DNA from: Nocardioides sp. QY071
Lineage (GTDB): Bacteria > Actinomycetota > Actinomycetes > Propionibacteriales > Nocardioidaceae
Direction: 5' to 3'
NCBI RefSeq assembly: GCF_029961765.1
Contig: NZ_CP124681.1
Span: forward strand, 3,348,001-3,412,000
Length of the DNA stretch: 64,000 nucleotides
Positions within the stretch are counted from its first letter, which is position 1. The number at the start of each line of letters is the position of its first letter. Both the position numbers and the translations under genes were made by a program. The notes beneath the pieces are model-generated. The model was not told the origin of the DNA, searched no databases, and worked only from the letters and a program-made list of their open reading frames with translations. Below, piece after piece: positions 35,615-43,258 of the stretch.

Positions 35615-36421
35615 TCAGCCGGCGATCTTGCGGCGAGCGTCGTCGAGGCGGGCCAGGACGGTTCCGTCGATGACGTCGTCCCCGATCTCCACCTTCATGC
35701 CGCCGAGCACGCCGGCGTCGACGACGATGTTGAGGTGCACCGGACGGCCGTACTGGCGCGTCAGTGCGGCGGCGAGGCGCCGCTGGTCGGCCTCGGTGAG
35801 CGGGCGGGCGACGTACACCGTGGCGACGCCCTCGCCCTGCACCTGGGCCGCGGTGCGCTCGTAGTCCTCGAGCGCGGCGACGACGGTGCGGTAGGAGCCG
35901 GACAGGGCCTGCCTGACCAGCTGCACGGTCGTCGGGAGCACCTTGCCGGTGAGCAGGGTCTCGACGAGCGCGCCCTTGTCGGCCGCGGAGCGGACCGGGT
36001 CGGACAGCGCGTCGCGCAGGCCGTGGTCCCCGTTGACGAGCTGACGCACGGCGAACAGCTCGTCGACCAGCGTGCCGGCCTGGAGGCCGACGGACCGGAC
36101 GGCGGCGATCACGCCGAGCTGCTCGAGGGCGTCGGCGAGGTCGCGGGGGCGGGTCCAGCGCCGGGCGGCCGCGTCACGCAGCAGACCGGTCGTGGCCGCG
36201 TCGACCTTGCCGGCGAACAGGTCGCCGACCAGACCCGCACGGGCCTCGGCCGGGACCGACTGGTCGGTGACGACCCGACGCAGCGCCGCCTCGGCCCGCA
36301 CGGTGCGGGCCGCGGCGAACAGGTCGCCGGCGACCGTCGAGGCCGACGCCTCGGCCACCCCACCGACCTGGTCGGTGAGGGCGGCCATGGCGTCTGCCGA
36401 GGCGCCGCGGAAGGACACCAT
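35615..36421 (-). CDS. atpH: ATP synthase subunit delta
   Basis: 268 residues, the long actinobacterial form of the OSCP-like delta subunit in the peripheral stalk. It shows FRGASADAMAALTDQVGG, RTVVAALEDYERTAAQVQGE, and the C-terminal NIVVDAGVLGGMKVEIGDDVIDG. Its start overlaps the atpF stop by one base (TGATG), indicating translational coupling. Confidence 0.95.
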   Translation of the reverse strand: MVSFRGASADAMAALTDQVGGVAEASASTVAGDLFAAARTVRAEAALRRVVTDQSVPAEARAGLVGDLFAGKVDAATTGLLRDAAARRWTRPRDLADALEQLGVIAAVRSVGLQAGTLVDELFAVRQLVNGDHGLRDALSDPVRSAADKGALVETLLTGKVLPTTVQLVRQALSGSYRTVVAALEDYERTAAQVQGEGVATVYVARPLTEADQRRLAAALTRQYGRPVHLNIVVDAGVLGGMKVEIGDDVIDGTVLARLDDARRKIAG

Positions 36422-36984
36422 CAGGCGTCCTTGCCCGCGTCGGCGGCCTCGGCCGTCTCGAGCTCGGCGAGGAACCGCTCGACGACGCGAGCCTGGCGCT
36501 CGTCGTCCTCCAGCGACTCACCCACGATGCGACCGGCGAGACCGGTGGCGAGAGAGCCCACCTCGGCACGGAGCGAGGTGACCGCCTGCTGGCGCTCGGC
36601 CTCGATCTGCGCCTTGCCGTGCTCGAGGATGCGGGTGGACTCGGCCTGGGCCTGCTCCCGCATCTCGGCCACGATCGCGGCACCCTGCTCGCGCGCCTCC
36701 TCGCGGATGCGCGCGGCCTCGTGACGGGCGTCGGCCAGCTGCTGCTCGAGCTCGGCCAGCTTGGCGTCCGCCTCGGCCTGCTTGGTCGCAGCCGCGGCGA
36801 TGCCGCCCTCGATCGCCTGCGAGCGCTCGGCGAACGTCTTCTCGAAGTTCGGGACGACGAACTTCTTGATGGCGAAGAACAGGATCGCGAACACGACGAG
36901 GGCGAGCACGACCTCGATCCACTCGGGGACGAGGGGGTTGTGCTCCTCGGCCTCAGCGGCGGCGATGACCAAAAGTGACTTCAT
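36421..36984 (-). CDS. atpF: ATP synthase Fo subunit b
   Basis: 187 residues. One N-terminal membrane helix (IEVVLALVVFAILFFAIKK) is followed by a long charged coiled coil (AEADAKLAELEQQLADARHE onward), forming the peripheral stalk that links Fo to F1 through delta. It is followed directly by atpH with a 1-base overlap. Confidence 0.96.
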   Translation of the reverse strand: MKSLLVIAAAEAEEHNPLVPEWIEVVLALVVFAILFFAIKKFVVPNFEKTFAERSQAIEGGIAAAATKQAEADAKLAELEQQLADARHEAARIREEAREQGAAIVAEMREQAQAESTRILEHGKAQIEAERQQAVTSLRAEVGSLATGLAGRIVGESLEDDERQARVVERFLAELETAEAADAGKDA

Positions 36985-37029
36985 GGACCTGACCTAGATC
37001 TCGAGCTGACAGGAGGCGGCCGGTTCGGC

Positions 37030-37248
37030 TCAGGTGTTGCTGGCCTTGAGGACGAACGCGAGCGCGATGCCGATGATGGCGAGGGCCTCGGCGAGCGCGA
37101 AGCCGAGGATCGCGATCGACTGGAGGCGGCTCTGCGCCTCGGGCTGGCGGGCAACGCCGTTGATGTACGCGGCGAAGATGAGACCGATGCCGATACCCGG
37201 GCCGATGGCAGCCAGGCCGTAACCGATCATGTTGAGAGAGCCACCCAT
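37030..37248 (-). CDS. atpE: ATP synthase Fo subunit c
   Basis: 72 residues. Two membrane helices with the polar loop ARQPEA at their turn and the proton-carrying Glu in helix 2 ([10 protein letters not shown]). No Na+-site residue pattern is seen, so it is proton-coupled. It forms the c-ring rotor. A Shine-Dalgarno-like AAAGGA precedes the start. Confidence 0.97.
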   Translation of the reverse strand: MGGSLNMIGYGLAAIGPGIGIGLIFAAYINGVARQPEAQSRLQSIAILGFALAEALAIIGIALAFVLKASNT

Positions 37249-37313
37249 GGCTACTTTCCTTTCGGGTTGTTTTCTCTTGGTGAGAACTGTGGGGTTGTGG
37301 TCGGAGCGGAGCG

Positions 37314-38111
37314 TCAGTGCTCGTCGGCGAGCGCGCCCTGGATGTACATGGCGTTCAGCAGGACGAACACGTAGGCCTGCAGGAACTGGACCAGGATCTC
37401 CAGGAAGCTCACCAGGATCGCGAGCACCCAGGCCAGCGGGCCGGCGACGTAGCCGATCCCGCCGACGTGCTCGATGAGGTAGAGACCACCGGTCGCGAAC
37501 AGCGCCAGCAGGATGTGGCCGGCGAACATGTTGCAGAACAGACGCAGGGCCAGCGTGACCGGGCGGACCAGGATGTTGGAGAAGAACTCCAGCGGGACCA
37601 GCAGCGGGTACATCGCGGGGCTGACGCCCGACGGCACGCTCTGCAGCTTGAGGTAGCCCAGGAAGCCGTGCTTCGCGATGCCGACGCCGTTGTAGACGAC
37701 CCAGGACAGGCCGGCCAGCGCGTAGGCCATGCCGGCGCGGCTGAACGTCGGGAACTGGATGAACGGGATGGTCGCGAACAGGTTGTTGACCAGGATGAAG
37801 AAGAAGACCGTGACGAGGTACGGCACGAACTTCTGGAAGTCGTGGCTGCCGATGATGTCGCGGGCGACGCTGTTGCGGACGAAGCCGTAGGCGCCCTCGC
37901 CGGCGAACTGGAGCTTGCCGGGGACCAGCGCACGCTTGCGGGCGGCCAGGAAGAAGAAGCCGAACACGAGGATCGCGGCGAGGAACAGCTGGACCATCGG
38001 CTTGGTGACCTCGGTGCCGGCGATGCCGGGCAGGTCGAACAGGCTGGGGCCGGGGGCGTGGAAGCCCTCTCCACCCTCGGCGGCGATGGTGGCGCTGGCT
38101 GCGGTGATCAC
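37314..38111 (-). CDS. atpB: ATP synthase Fo subunit a
   Basis: About 265 residues from the GTG at 38111, chosen because GGAGACCTG lies directly in front and longer frames read into atpZ. Multiple membrane helices are present, with the essential Arg in the penultimate region ([19 protein letters not shown]). It forms the proton half-channels next to the c-ring. Confidence 0.95.
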   Translation of the reverse strand: MITAASATIAAEGGEGFHAPGPSLFDLPGIAGTEVTKPMVQLFLAAILVFGFFFLAARKRALVPGKLQFAGEGAYGFVRNSVARDIIGSHDFQKFVPYLVTVFFFILVNNLFATIPFIQFPTFSRAGMAYALAGLSWVVYNGVGIAKHGFLGYLKLQSVPSGVSPAMYPLLVPLEFFSNILVRPVTLALRLFCNMFAGHILLALFATGGLYLIEHVGGIGYVAGPLAWVLAILVSFLEILVQFLQAYVFVLLNAMYIQGALADEH

Positions 38112-38127
38112 CAGGTCTCCTCTACGG

Positions 38128-38391
38128 TCACTGCTCGTCGGAACTGTCGGGCTTCGGGCTGTCGGGTGGAGCCGGTGCTTCGGGTGCTGCAAGAGGCATC
38201 GTGCGGAACCGCCTGGCTGTCATGAAGATCCCCAGCGCGGCACCCGCGAGAATGCCCACCGCAACGAGGAACGTGGTGCCCAGCCAGCGGTCTGCGAGCC
38301 ACCCGAGGAAGCCGTAGAACGCGACCCCGGCCACGACGTAGCCGAACGCATGCCACGGGTCGCCCTGGGGCTTCTCCTCGGGCTGACTCAT
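38128..38391 (-). CDS. AtpZ/AtpI-like small membrane protein
   Basis: 87 residues: WHAFGYVVAGVAFYGFLGWLADRWLGTTFL then VAVGILAGAALGIFMTARRF, i.e. two membrane helices with the GWLAD turn of the AtpZ/AtpI family, and a Pro-rich acidic tail. Family members assist c-ring assembly or Mg2+ supply. It lies between the AtpI-like gene and atpB, in the normal place. Confidence 0.82.
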   Translation of the reverse strand: MSQPEEKPQGDPWHAFGYVVAGVAFYGFLGWLADRWLGTTFLVAVGILAGAALGIFMTARRFRTMPLAAPEAPAPPDSPKPDSSDEQ

Positions 38392-38421
38392 TGCGCCCCG
38401 GACAATAGCAGCAGCTCCGGG

Positions 38422-38868
38422 TCATCGCGCACCGCCCTCGACCGGGGCACCGGGACGCGGCTCGAAGGCCGGGATCCGGGCCGTCGTGGCGACCACGATC
38501 TGCACCGTCATCCACACGAGGGCGCCGAGGATGATGGCGATGCCGACCCAGGTGCTGTCGAGCTCGTCGTCCAGGAGGCCGGACTCGTTGAGCGCGACGA
38601 ACACCAGCGCCATGGCCACCACCTGGAAGGTGTAGGTGAGCATCGCGAAGAGCAGCGAGGCGGTCGGCATCAGCCGCGAGACGAGCTCGACGGCGAAGGA
38701 GCCGAAGGCGAAGACGCCCACGGCGATCACTCCCCCGACGGCGGCGCCGAGCGCTGCGGACGAGCCGGCGACGAGAGCGGCGACCGCGACGAGGAGCACC
38801 GCGGCCGCGGCGGCCACCAGGGCCGCACGCAACACCATGCGGTGTGTCCGGGTCTCGGTCGTCAGCAT
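38422..38868 (-). CDS. AtpI-like ATP synthase operon membrane protein
   Basis: 148 residues with four predicted membrane helices (LRAALVAAAAAVLLVAVAAL; AVGGVIAVGVFAFGSFAVEL; FAMLTYTFQVVAMALVFVAL; GIAIILGALVWMTVQIVVA). It is the first gene of the atp operon, as expected for AtpI-type proteins. The sequence is weakly conserved, so the assignment rests mainly on position and topology. A Rex-like box lies 59 bp upstream of its start. Confidence 0.75.
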   Translation of the reverse strand: MLTTETRTHRMVLRAALVAAAAAVLLVAVAALVAGSSAALGAAVGGVIAVGVFAFGSFAVELVSRLMPTASLLFAMLTYTFQVVAMALVFVALNESGLLDDELDSTWVGIAIILGALVWMTVQIVVATTARIPAFEPRPGAPVEGGAR

Positions 38869-38926
38869 CGGCGGCCGTTCTGCTCGGGTGCGTCCTGGGC
38901 GGTCTCGGAGATTGCTCTCCGGGAGT

Positions 38927-38944
38927 TCGTGAAAGTTATCACAA
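38927..38944 (-). promoter_or_regulatory. Rex-like operator upstream of the ATP synthase operon
   Basis: The minus-strand site TTGTGATAACTTTCACGA matches the Rex consensus TTGTGAA-N4-TTCACAA at 12 of 14 fixed positions. It overlaps the stop codon of the wecA-like gene and precedes the first atp gene. Rex senses NADH/NAD+, so redox control of ATP synthase is a reasonable inference. Confidence 0.55.
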
Positions 38945-40108
38945 AGTCCCGGAGGGCTCCGAATCGGGGGTCGGATCGAGCTCCTTGGCGGCCTCCGCCG
39001 GGTCGTGCACGTGGGGCAGCGCGAAGGTGAGGACGAGGGTCACGACCAGGCTCACGCCCAGTGCGGCCCACACCGCGGGGCCGGTGAAGACGCTGGCCAG
39101 GACCACGCCGAAGGCGATCAGCCCGGCCCACAGCCACATGATGATCACCGCGCGGCGGTGGGAGTGGCCGATCTCGAGCAGGCGGTGGTGGAGGTGCTGC
39201 TTGTCGGGGGCGAACGGCGAGCGCCCGGCCCGCGTGCGTCGTACGACGGCCAGCACCAGGTCGCCCAGCGGCACGATCAGGATCAGGATCGGCAGCGCGA
39301 ACGGCAGCAGCACCGGCAGCAGGCTCGACCGGGTGCCGTCGGCGCCCTGGGCGAGGTCGCCGGGCGCGAACTGGGTGGTGATCGTGATCGCGGTGGCCGA
39401 GAGGACCAGGCCGATCAACATCGACCCGCTGTCGCCCATGAACAGCCGGGCCGGGTGGAAGTTGTGGACCAGGAAGCCGACGCACGCGCCGGCCAGCGCG
39501 GCCGACAGCAACGCCCCGGTGGTCGCCCGGCTGACGTCGTTGAGGACCGAGAGGGCGTAGCAGAACAGGAAGAAGGCCGACGCGCTGATGCCGATGACGC
39601 CGGCGGCCAGGCCGTCGAGTCCGTCGATGAAGTTGACCGCGTTGACCGTGGCCAGGACGACGAAGGCGGTGAGCAGTGCCCCCTGGGCCAGGTCGAGGGA
39701 GAAGACCTCGCCGGTGGCCTGGTAGAAGTACTTGAACTGGATGCCGGCATAGACCAGCACCCCCACCGCCAGCACCTGGCCACCGAACTTGGTGAGCGCG
39801 TCGAGGTCGAAGATGTCGTCGACCACGCCGACCGCGCAGACCAGGGTGCCGGCCACCAGCACCGAGAGCGCGTCGTCCGAGAACGGGTTGCGGGTGCTCA
39901 GGAACGGCAGCTGCTGGGCGACGAGGTACGCCGCCCACAGCCCGCCGAGCATCGCCAGTCCCCCGAGGTACGGGATCGGCTCGGCGTGGACATCGCGGTC
40001 GCGCACCTTCGCGACCGCACCCGTGCGCAGCGCGATCTCCCGGGCGACGACCGTCAGCAGGTAGGTGACGATCGCGGCGACGAGGAAGACGACGAGGTAC
40101 TCACGCAT
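38939..40108 (-). CDS. WecA/MraY-family undecaprenyl-phosphate sugar-phosphate transferase
   Basis: 389 residues, about 11 membrane helices. Catalytic-loop motifs of the polyprenyl-phosphate N-acetylhexosamine-1-phosphate transferases are present: PYLGGLAMLGG, GVVDDIFDLD, NAVNFIDGLDGLAAG, ARLFMGDSGSM and DKQHLHHRLLEIGHSHRRA. The HLHHRL motif points to the WecA/TagO branch rather than MraY. It starts cell-wall polymer synthesis (teichoic/teichuronic acid or arabinogalactan linkage unit) by loading a sugar phosphate on the lipid carrier. It overlaps the sua5 gene by 8 bp. Confidence 0.92.
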   Translation of the reverse strand: MREYLVVFLVAAIVTYLLTVVAREIALRTGAVAKVRDRDVHAEPIPYLGGLAMLGGLWAAYLVAQQLPFLSTRNPFSDDALSVLVAGTLVCAVGVVDDIFDLDALTKFGGQVLAVGVLVYAGIQFKYFYQATGEVFSLDLAQGALLTAFVVLATVNAVNFIDGLDGLAAGVIGISASAFFLFCYALSVLNDVSRATTGALLSAALAGACVGFLVHNFHPARLFMGDSGSMLIGLVLSATAITITTQFAPGDLAQGADGTRSSLLPVLLPFALPILILIVPLGDLVLAVVRRTRAGRSPFAPDKQHLHHRLLEIGHSHRRAVIIMWLWAGLIAFGVVLASVFTGPAVWAALGVSLVVTLVLTFALPHVHDPAEAAKELDPTPDSEPSGTL

Positions 40109-40814
40109 CGGTGGGCGCGGCCTCCTGAGCGTCCGGCTGGTCGTCGGGCTCGACCTGGACGGTGACGCCGAGGTCGGCGAGGGCGGCGTCGAGGTCGGCG
40201 ACGGGGATCGCGCCCAGGCGCAGCAGGCGAGGCCGCTCGCCGGTGGCGTCGACGATGGTGGATGCCACGCCGCCGGGCGAGGCGCCCGCGTCGACGACGA
40301 CCGCGACCGACTCCCCCAGCATCGCGATCGCGCCGTCGGCGTCGAGGGCCGCCGGGCTGCCGGAGAGGTTGGCCGAGCTCACCGCGAGCGGGCCGGTGCG
40401 GTCGAGCAGCTCGCGGGCGACCGCGTGGTCGGGCATCCGGATCGCGACCGTGCCGCGGGTCTCCCCCAGGTCCCACTGCAGCGACGGCTGCTGGTGGCAC
40501 ACGAGGGTCAGCGCGCCGGGCCAGAACCGCTCGACCAGCGGGGCGACGTACGGCGGCACCCGGGTCGCGAGCGCCTCGAGGGTGCCCTTCGTGCCGACCA
40601 GGACCGGCGGCGGCATCTCGCGGCCCCGCCCCTTCGCGGCCAGCAGCCGCGCGACGGCATCGGGGTCGAAGGCGTCGGCGCCGACGCCGTAGACGGTGTC
40701 GGTGGGGAGCACGACCAGGCGGCCCAGCCGGACGGCGCGACTCGCCGCGTCCAGCGCCGCCTCGCGCTCCTCGTCGGTCTCGGTCGGGAACCGCTCGGCA
40801 CTCACGCGCTCCAT
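40101..40814 (-). CDS. L-threonylcarbamoyladenylate synthase (Sua5/YwlC/YrdC)
   Basis: 237 residues. The YrdC domain is clear: GRLVVLPTDTVYGVGADAF, PPPVLVG, ERFWPGALTLV, TRGTVAIRMPDH, PLAVSSANLSGSPA and the C-terminal STIVDATGERPRLLR-GAI. It makes threonylcarbamoyl-AMP for tRNA t6A37. It is linked to prmC as in most Actinobacteria, with a 13-bp overlap with prmC and 8 bp with the wecA-like gene. Confidence 0.94.
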   Translation of the reverse strand: MERVSAERFPTETDEEREAALDAASRAVRLGRLVVLPTDTVYGVGADAFDPDAVARLLAAKGRGREMPPPVLVGTKGTLEALATRVPPYVAPLVERFWPGALTLVCHQQPSLQWDLGETRGTVAIRMPDHAVARELLDRTGPLAVSSANLSGSPAALDADGAIAMLGESVAVVVDAGASPGGVASTIVDATGERPRLLRLGAIPVADLDAALADLGVTVQVEPDDQPDAQEAAPTDA

Positions 40815-41689
40815 CCTTCCACTGCGTCGTGGTCGTGGCGTGGGCGGCGTGCCGTGGTGAACCGCGGCCGGCCGGCGAGGTCGCGGTGGTCACGGACCTC
40901 CTCCCAGCGCGCGCCCCTGCTGAACACGGCGGGCGCGGACTCGCCCTGGACGTCGGCGTGCTCCACGCCGACGACGCCGCCGGGCTTGAGCAGGACCAGG
41001 CCGCGGGTGGCGATGACGCGGATCGCGTCGAGCCCGTCGTCGCCGGAGAACAGCGCGAGGTGCGGGTCGTGGTCGCGGGCCTCGACGGCCACCGACTCCC
41101 ACGCCTCCAGCGGCACGTAGGGCGGGTTGCTGACCAGGACGTCGACCCGGCCGGCGAGGTCGTCGAAGGCGGTGGCGAGGTCGCCGATGCGCAGCTCGAC
41201 GCCGGTGCCGGCGAGGTTGCGCTCGGCCCAGGCGTGGGCGGGCGGGTCCAGCTCGACGGCGTGCACCCGCGCCGACGGAACCTCATCAGCGATGCTCTTC
41301 GCGATCACCCCGGAGCCGGTGCACAGGTCGACGACGACCGGCTGCACCCCGGTCGCCGCGATGGCGGCGGCGTGCTCGATCGCCCAGCCGGCGAGCAGCT
41401 CGGTCTCGGGTCGCGGGACGAACACGCCCGGCCCGACCGCGACCTCGACGTGCCGGAACCAGGCCGCTCCGAGGAGGTGCTGCAGTGGCTCCCGGGCGGC
41501 GCGGCGGGCCAGCAGGTCGTCGTACCGCTGGGCGTGGGCGGAGCTGGGCTCGGGGGCGAGGAGGAGCTGACCGCGGGTGGTGCCGAGGACGTGGGCGAGC
41601 AGCTCGCCGGCGTCGTGCTCGGGGCTCGCGACCCCGGCTGCCCGGAGCCGGTCGGCGGCGTCGCGGAGCAGCTCCCTGGTCGTGCCCAT
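40802..41689 (-). CDS. prmC: Release factor glutamine methyltransferase
   Basis: 295 residues; SAM-dependent N5-methylation of the GGQ glutamine in release factors. It has an N-terminal helical substrate-binding domain, the SAM motif VVDLCTGSGVIAKSIAD and the catalytic NPPY motif (VLVSNPPYVPLE). It is placed directly after its substrate gene prfA, with a 1-base overlap at 41689. Confidence 0.96.
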   Translation of the reverse strand: MGTTRELLRDAADRLRAAGVASPEHDAGELLAHVLGTTRGQLLLAPEPSSAHAQRYDDLLARRAAREPLQHLLGAAWFRHVEVAVGPGVFVPRPETELLAGWAIEHAAAIAATGVQPVVVDLCTGSGVIAKSIADEVPSARVHAVELDPPAHAWAERNLAGTGVELRIGDLATAFDDLAGRVDVLVSNPPYVPLEAWESVAVEARDHDPHLALFSGDDGLDAIRVIATRGLVLLKPGGVVGVEHADVQGESAPAVFSRGARWEEVRDHRDLAGRPRFTTARRPRHDHDAVEGWSA

Positions 41690-42762
41690 CAGTCCTCGAG
41701 GGCGGCCAGGCGGGCGGCCATGTCGGCCTCGACGCAGGAGTCGAGGACGGGCTGGAGGTCGCCGTCGAGCACCTGGTCGAGGTTGTAGGCCTTGTAGCCG
41801 GTGCGGTGGTCGGAGATCCGGTTCTCCGGGAAGTTGTAGGTGCGGATCCGCTCGGACCGGTCGACGGTGCGGACCTGGCTGCGGCGGGCGTCGCTGGCCT
41901 CGGCGTCGGCGGCCTCCTGCGCGGCCTGGAGCAGCCGGGCCCGCAGGATGCGCATCGCCTGCTCCTTGTTCTGCAGCTGCGACTTCTCGTTCTGGCAGCT
42001 GACCACGATGCCGGTCGGGAGGTGGGTGATCCGCACCGCCGAGTCGGTCGTGTTGACGCTCTGGCCACCGGGGCCCGAGGAGCGGAAGACGTCGATGCGC
42101 AGGTCGTTCTCGTTGACCTCGACGTCGACCTGCTCGGCCTCCGGCATCACGAGCACGCCGGCGGCGCTGGTGTGGATCCGGCCCTGCGACTCGGTGACGG
42201 GTACCCGCTGCACCCGGTGCACCCCGCCCTCGAACTTGAGCAGGGCGTACGGCGTCTGGCCGGGCTCGGCGCTCCCGGTGCTCTTGACCGCCACGGTGAC
42301 GGACTTGTAGCCGCCGAGGTCGGACTCGGTCGCGTCGAGGATCTCGGTCTTCCAGCCACGGCGCTCGGCGTACCGCGCGTACATGCGGAGCAGGTCGCCG
42401 GCGAACAGCGCGCTCTCCTCGCCGCCCTCCCCCGACTTCACCTCGAGCAGCACGTCCTTGTCGTCGGCGGGATCGCGGGGAACCAGGAGCCGGCGCAGCC
42501 GCTCGGCCGCGTCCTCGCGCTGGACGAGGAGGGTCTCGACCTCCTCGGCGAACGCGGGGTCGTCGGCGGTCAGCTCACGCGCGGCGTCCGCGTCGTCGCC
42601 GTACCGCTGCCACTCGCGCCAGGCGGCGATCACCGCGTTGAGCTCGGCGTAGCGCCGGTTGAGGGTGCGGGCCAGCCGGGCGTCGGCGTGGGTCTCGGGC
42701 AGCGCCAGCCTCGACTCGAGCTCGGCGTGCTCGGCGAGCATGCCCTCGACGGCTTCGAACAC
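41689..42762 (-). CDS. prfA: Peptide chain release factor 1
   Basis: 357 residues. The anticodon-like PxT motif PVT is at 188-190 and GGQ at 232-234 ([17 protein letters not shown]), so it reads UAA/UAG. The GTG start at 42762 gives the canonical N-terminus ([16 protein letters not shown]) and is preceded by GAGGAGACC. An in-frame ATG at 42843 would add 27 residues, but they are encoded by a hairpin-rich leader. Confidence 0.97.
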   Translation of the reverse strand: MFEAVEGMLAEHAELESRLALPETHADARLARTLNRRYAELNAVIAAWREWQRYGDDADAARELTADDPAFAEEVETLLVQREDAAERLRRLLVPRDPADDKDVLLEVKSGEGGEESALFAGDLLRMYARYAERRGWKTEILDATESDLGGYKSVTVAVKSTGSAEPGQTPYALLKFEGGVHRVQRVPVTESQGRIHTSAAGVLVMPEAEQVDVEVNENDLRIDVFRSSGPGGQSVNTTDSAVRITHLPTGIVVSCQNEKSQLQNKEQAMRILRARLLQAAQEAADAEASDARRSQVRTVDRSERIRTYNFPENRISDHRTGYKAYNLDQVLDGDLQPVLDSCVEADMAARLAALED

Positions 42763-42776
42763 CTGGTCTCCTCGGC

Positions 42777-42844
42777 TGCATGAAACCCCGGCCGGCCGGG
42801 GATTCATGCACTTGTTGGGGGTTGCAACGCCTGACAAGTGCATG
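42777..42844 (-). promoter_or_regulatory. prfA leader with two mutually exclusive hairpins
   Basis: Hairpin A pairs CATGCACTTGT (minus, 42834-42844) with ACAAGTGCATG (42805-42815). Hairpin B pairs 42794-42810 with 42777-42793 (17 bp, one A-A type mismatch; outer arms TGCATGAA/TTCATGCA around a CCCCGGCC palindrome). They compete for 42805-42810. Hairpin B ends about 8 bp before the prfA Shine-Dalgarno. Two further ACAAGTGC/ACAAGCGC copies lie at 42854 and 42871. Confidence 0.5.
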
Positions 42845-42873
42845 AGAACCCCGACAAGTGCCGGGGAACGACA

Positions 42874-42910
42874 AGCGCCGGCCATCCGCACGGGGCGGAC
42901 GACCGGCGCT
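42874..42910 (-). terminator. Hairpin terminator after rpmE
   Basis: It starts 9 bp past the rpmE stop. AGCGCCGG at one end pairs with CCGGCGCT at the other, continued by an inner TCCG/CGGA pair around a 7-base loop. The following T-content is weak (TGTCGTT), typical of high-GC terminators. Confidence 0.6.
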
Positions 42911-42919
42911 CGGAGACGG

Positions 42920-43135
42920 CTACTTCTTGCCGACGTTGGCGTAGCGGGCCTCGAAGCGGGCCACGCGGCCGCCGGTGTCGAGGATCTTCTGCTTGCCGGT
43001 GTAGAACGGGTGGCACTGCGAGCACACGTCGGCGTGGATCGTGCCGGACGTCGCGGTGCTGCGGGTGGTGAACGAGGCGCCACAGGTGCAGGTCACCTGG
43101 GTCACGACGTACTCGGGGTGGATGTCCTTCTTCAT
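42920..43135 (-). CDS. rpmE: 50S ribosomal protein L31
   Basis: 71 residues. It has the zinc-binding C+ form, with cysteines in VTCTCGASF and [16 protein letters not shown] homologue lacking these Cys usually replaces it under zinc starvation. Start ATG at 43135 in the order prfA-rpmE-rho common to Actinobacteria. Confidence 0.97.
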   Translation of the reverse strand: MKKDIHPEYVVTQVTCTCGASFTTRSTATSGTIHADVCSQCHPFYTGKQKILDTGGRVARFEARYANVGKK

Positions 43136-43201
43136 GGTGTCCTCTCACGGGGGTCCGGGTCGCAGCACGGGTTGTGGAGCGTGAACCGGAGCCAACAGTC
43201 G

Positions 43202-43230
43202 ATTCTACGGGCGACGTCCCCGCCACCCAA
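43202..43230 (-). promoter_or_regulatory. rpmE promoter candidate
   Basis: Minus strand: -35 TTGGGT (43225-43230), 17-bp spacer, -10 TAGAAT (43202-43207). This puts the start of transcription about 60 bp upstream of the rpmE ATG. Confidence 0.55.
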
Positions 43231-43232
43231 AT

Positions 43233-43252
43233 GCCGGGCGGCCGTGCCCGGC
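43233..43252 (-). terminator. Hairpin after rho
   Basis: A 7-bp GCCGGGC/GCCCGGC stem with a 6-base loop, 7 bp past the rho stop and followed by ATTTGGG. It is a weak GC-rich terminator candidate that abuts the rpmE promoter. Confidence 0.45.
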
Positions 43253-43258
43253 CCCAGG

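Noticed and set aside
42808..42878. Repeated ACAAGTGC motifs as a miniature CRISPR array
   Set aside because: The units are only 8 bp, irregularly spaced and partly inverted.
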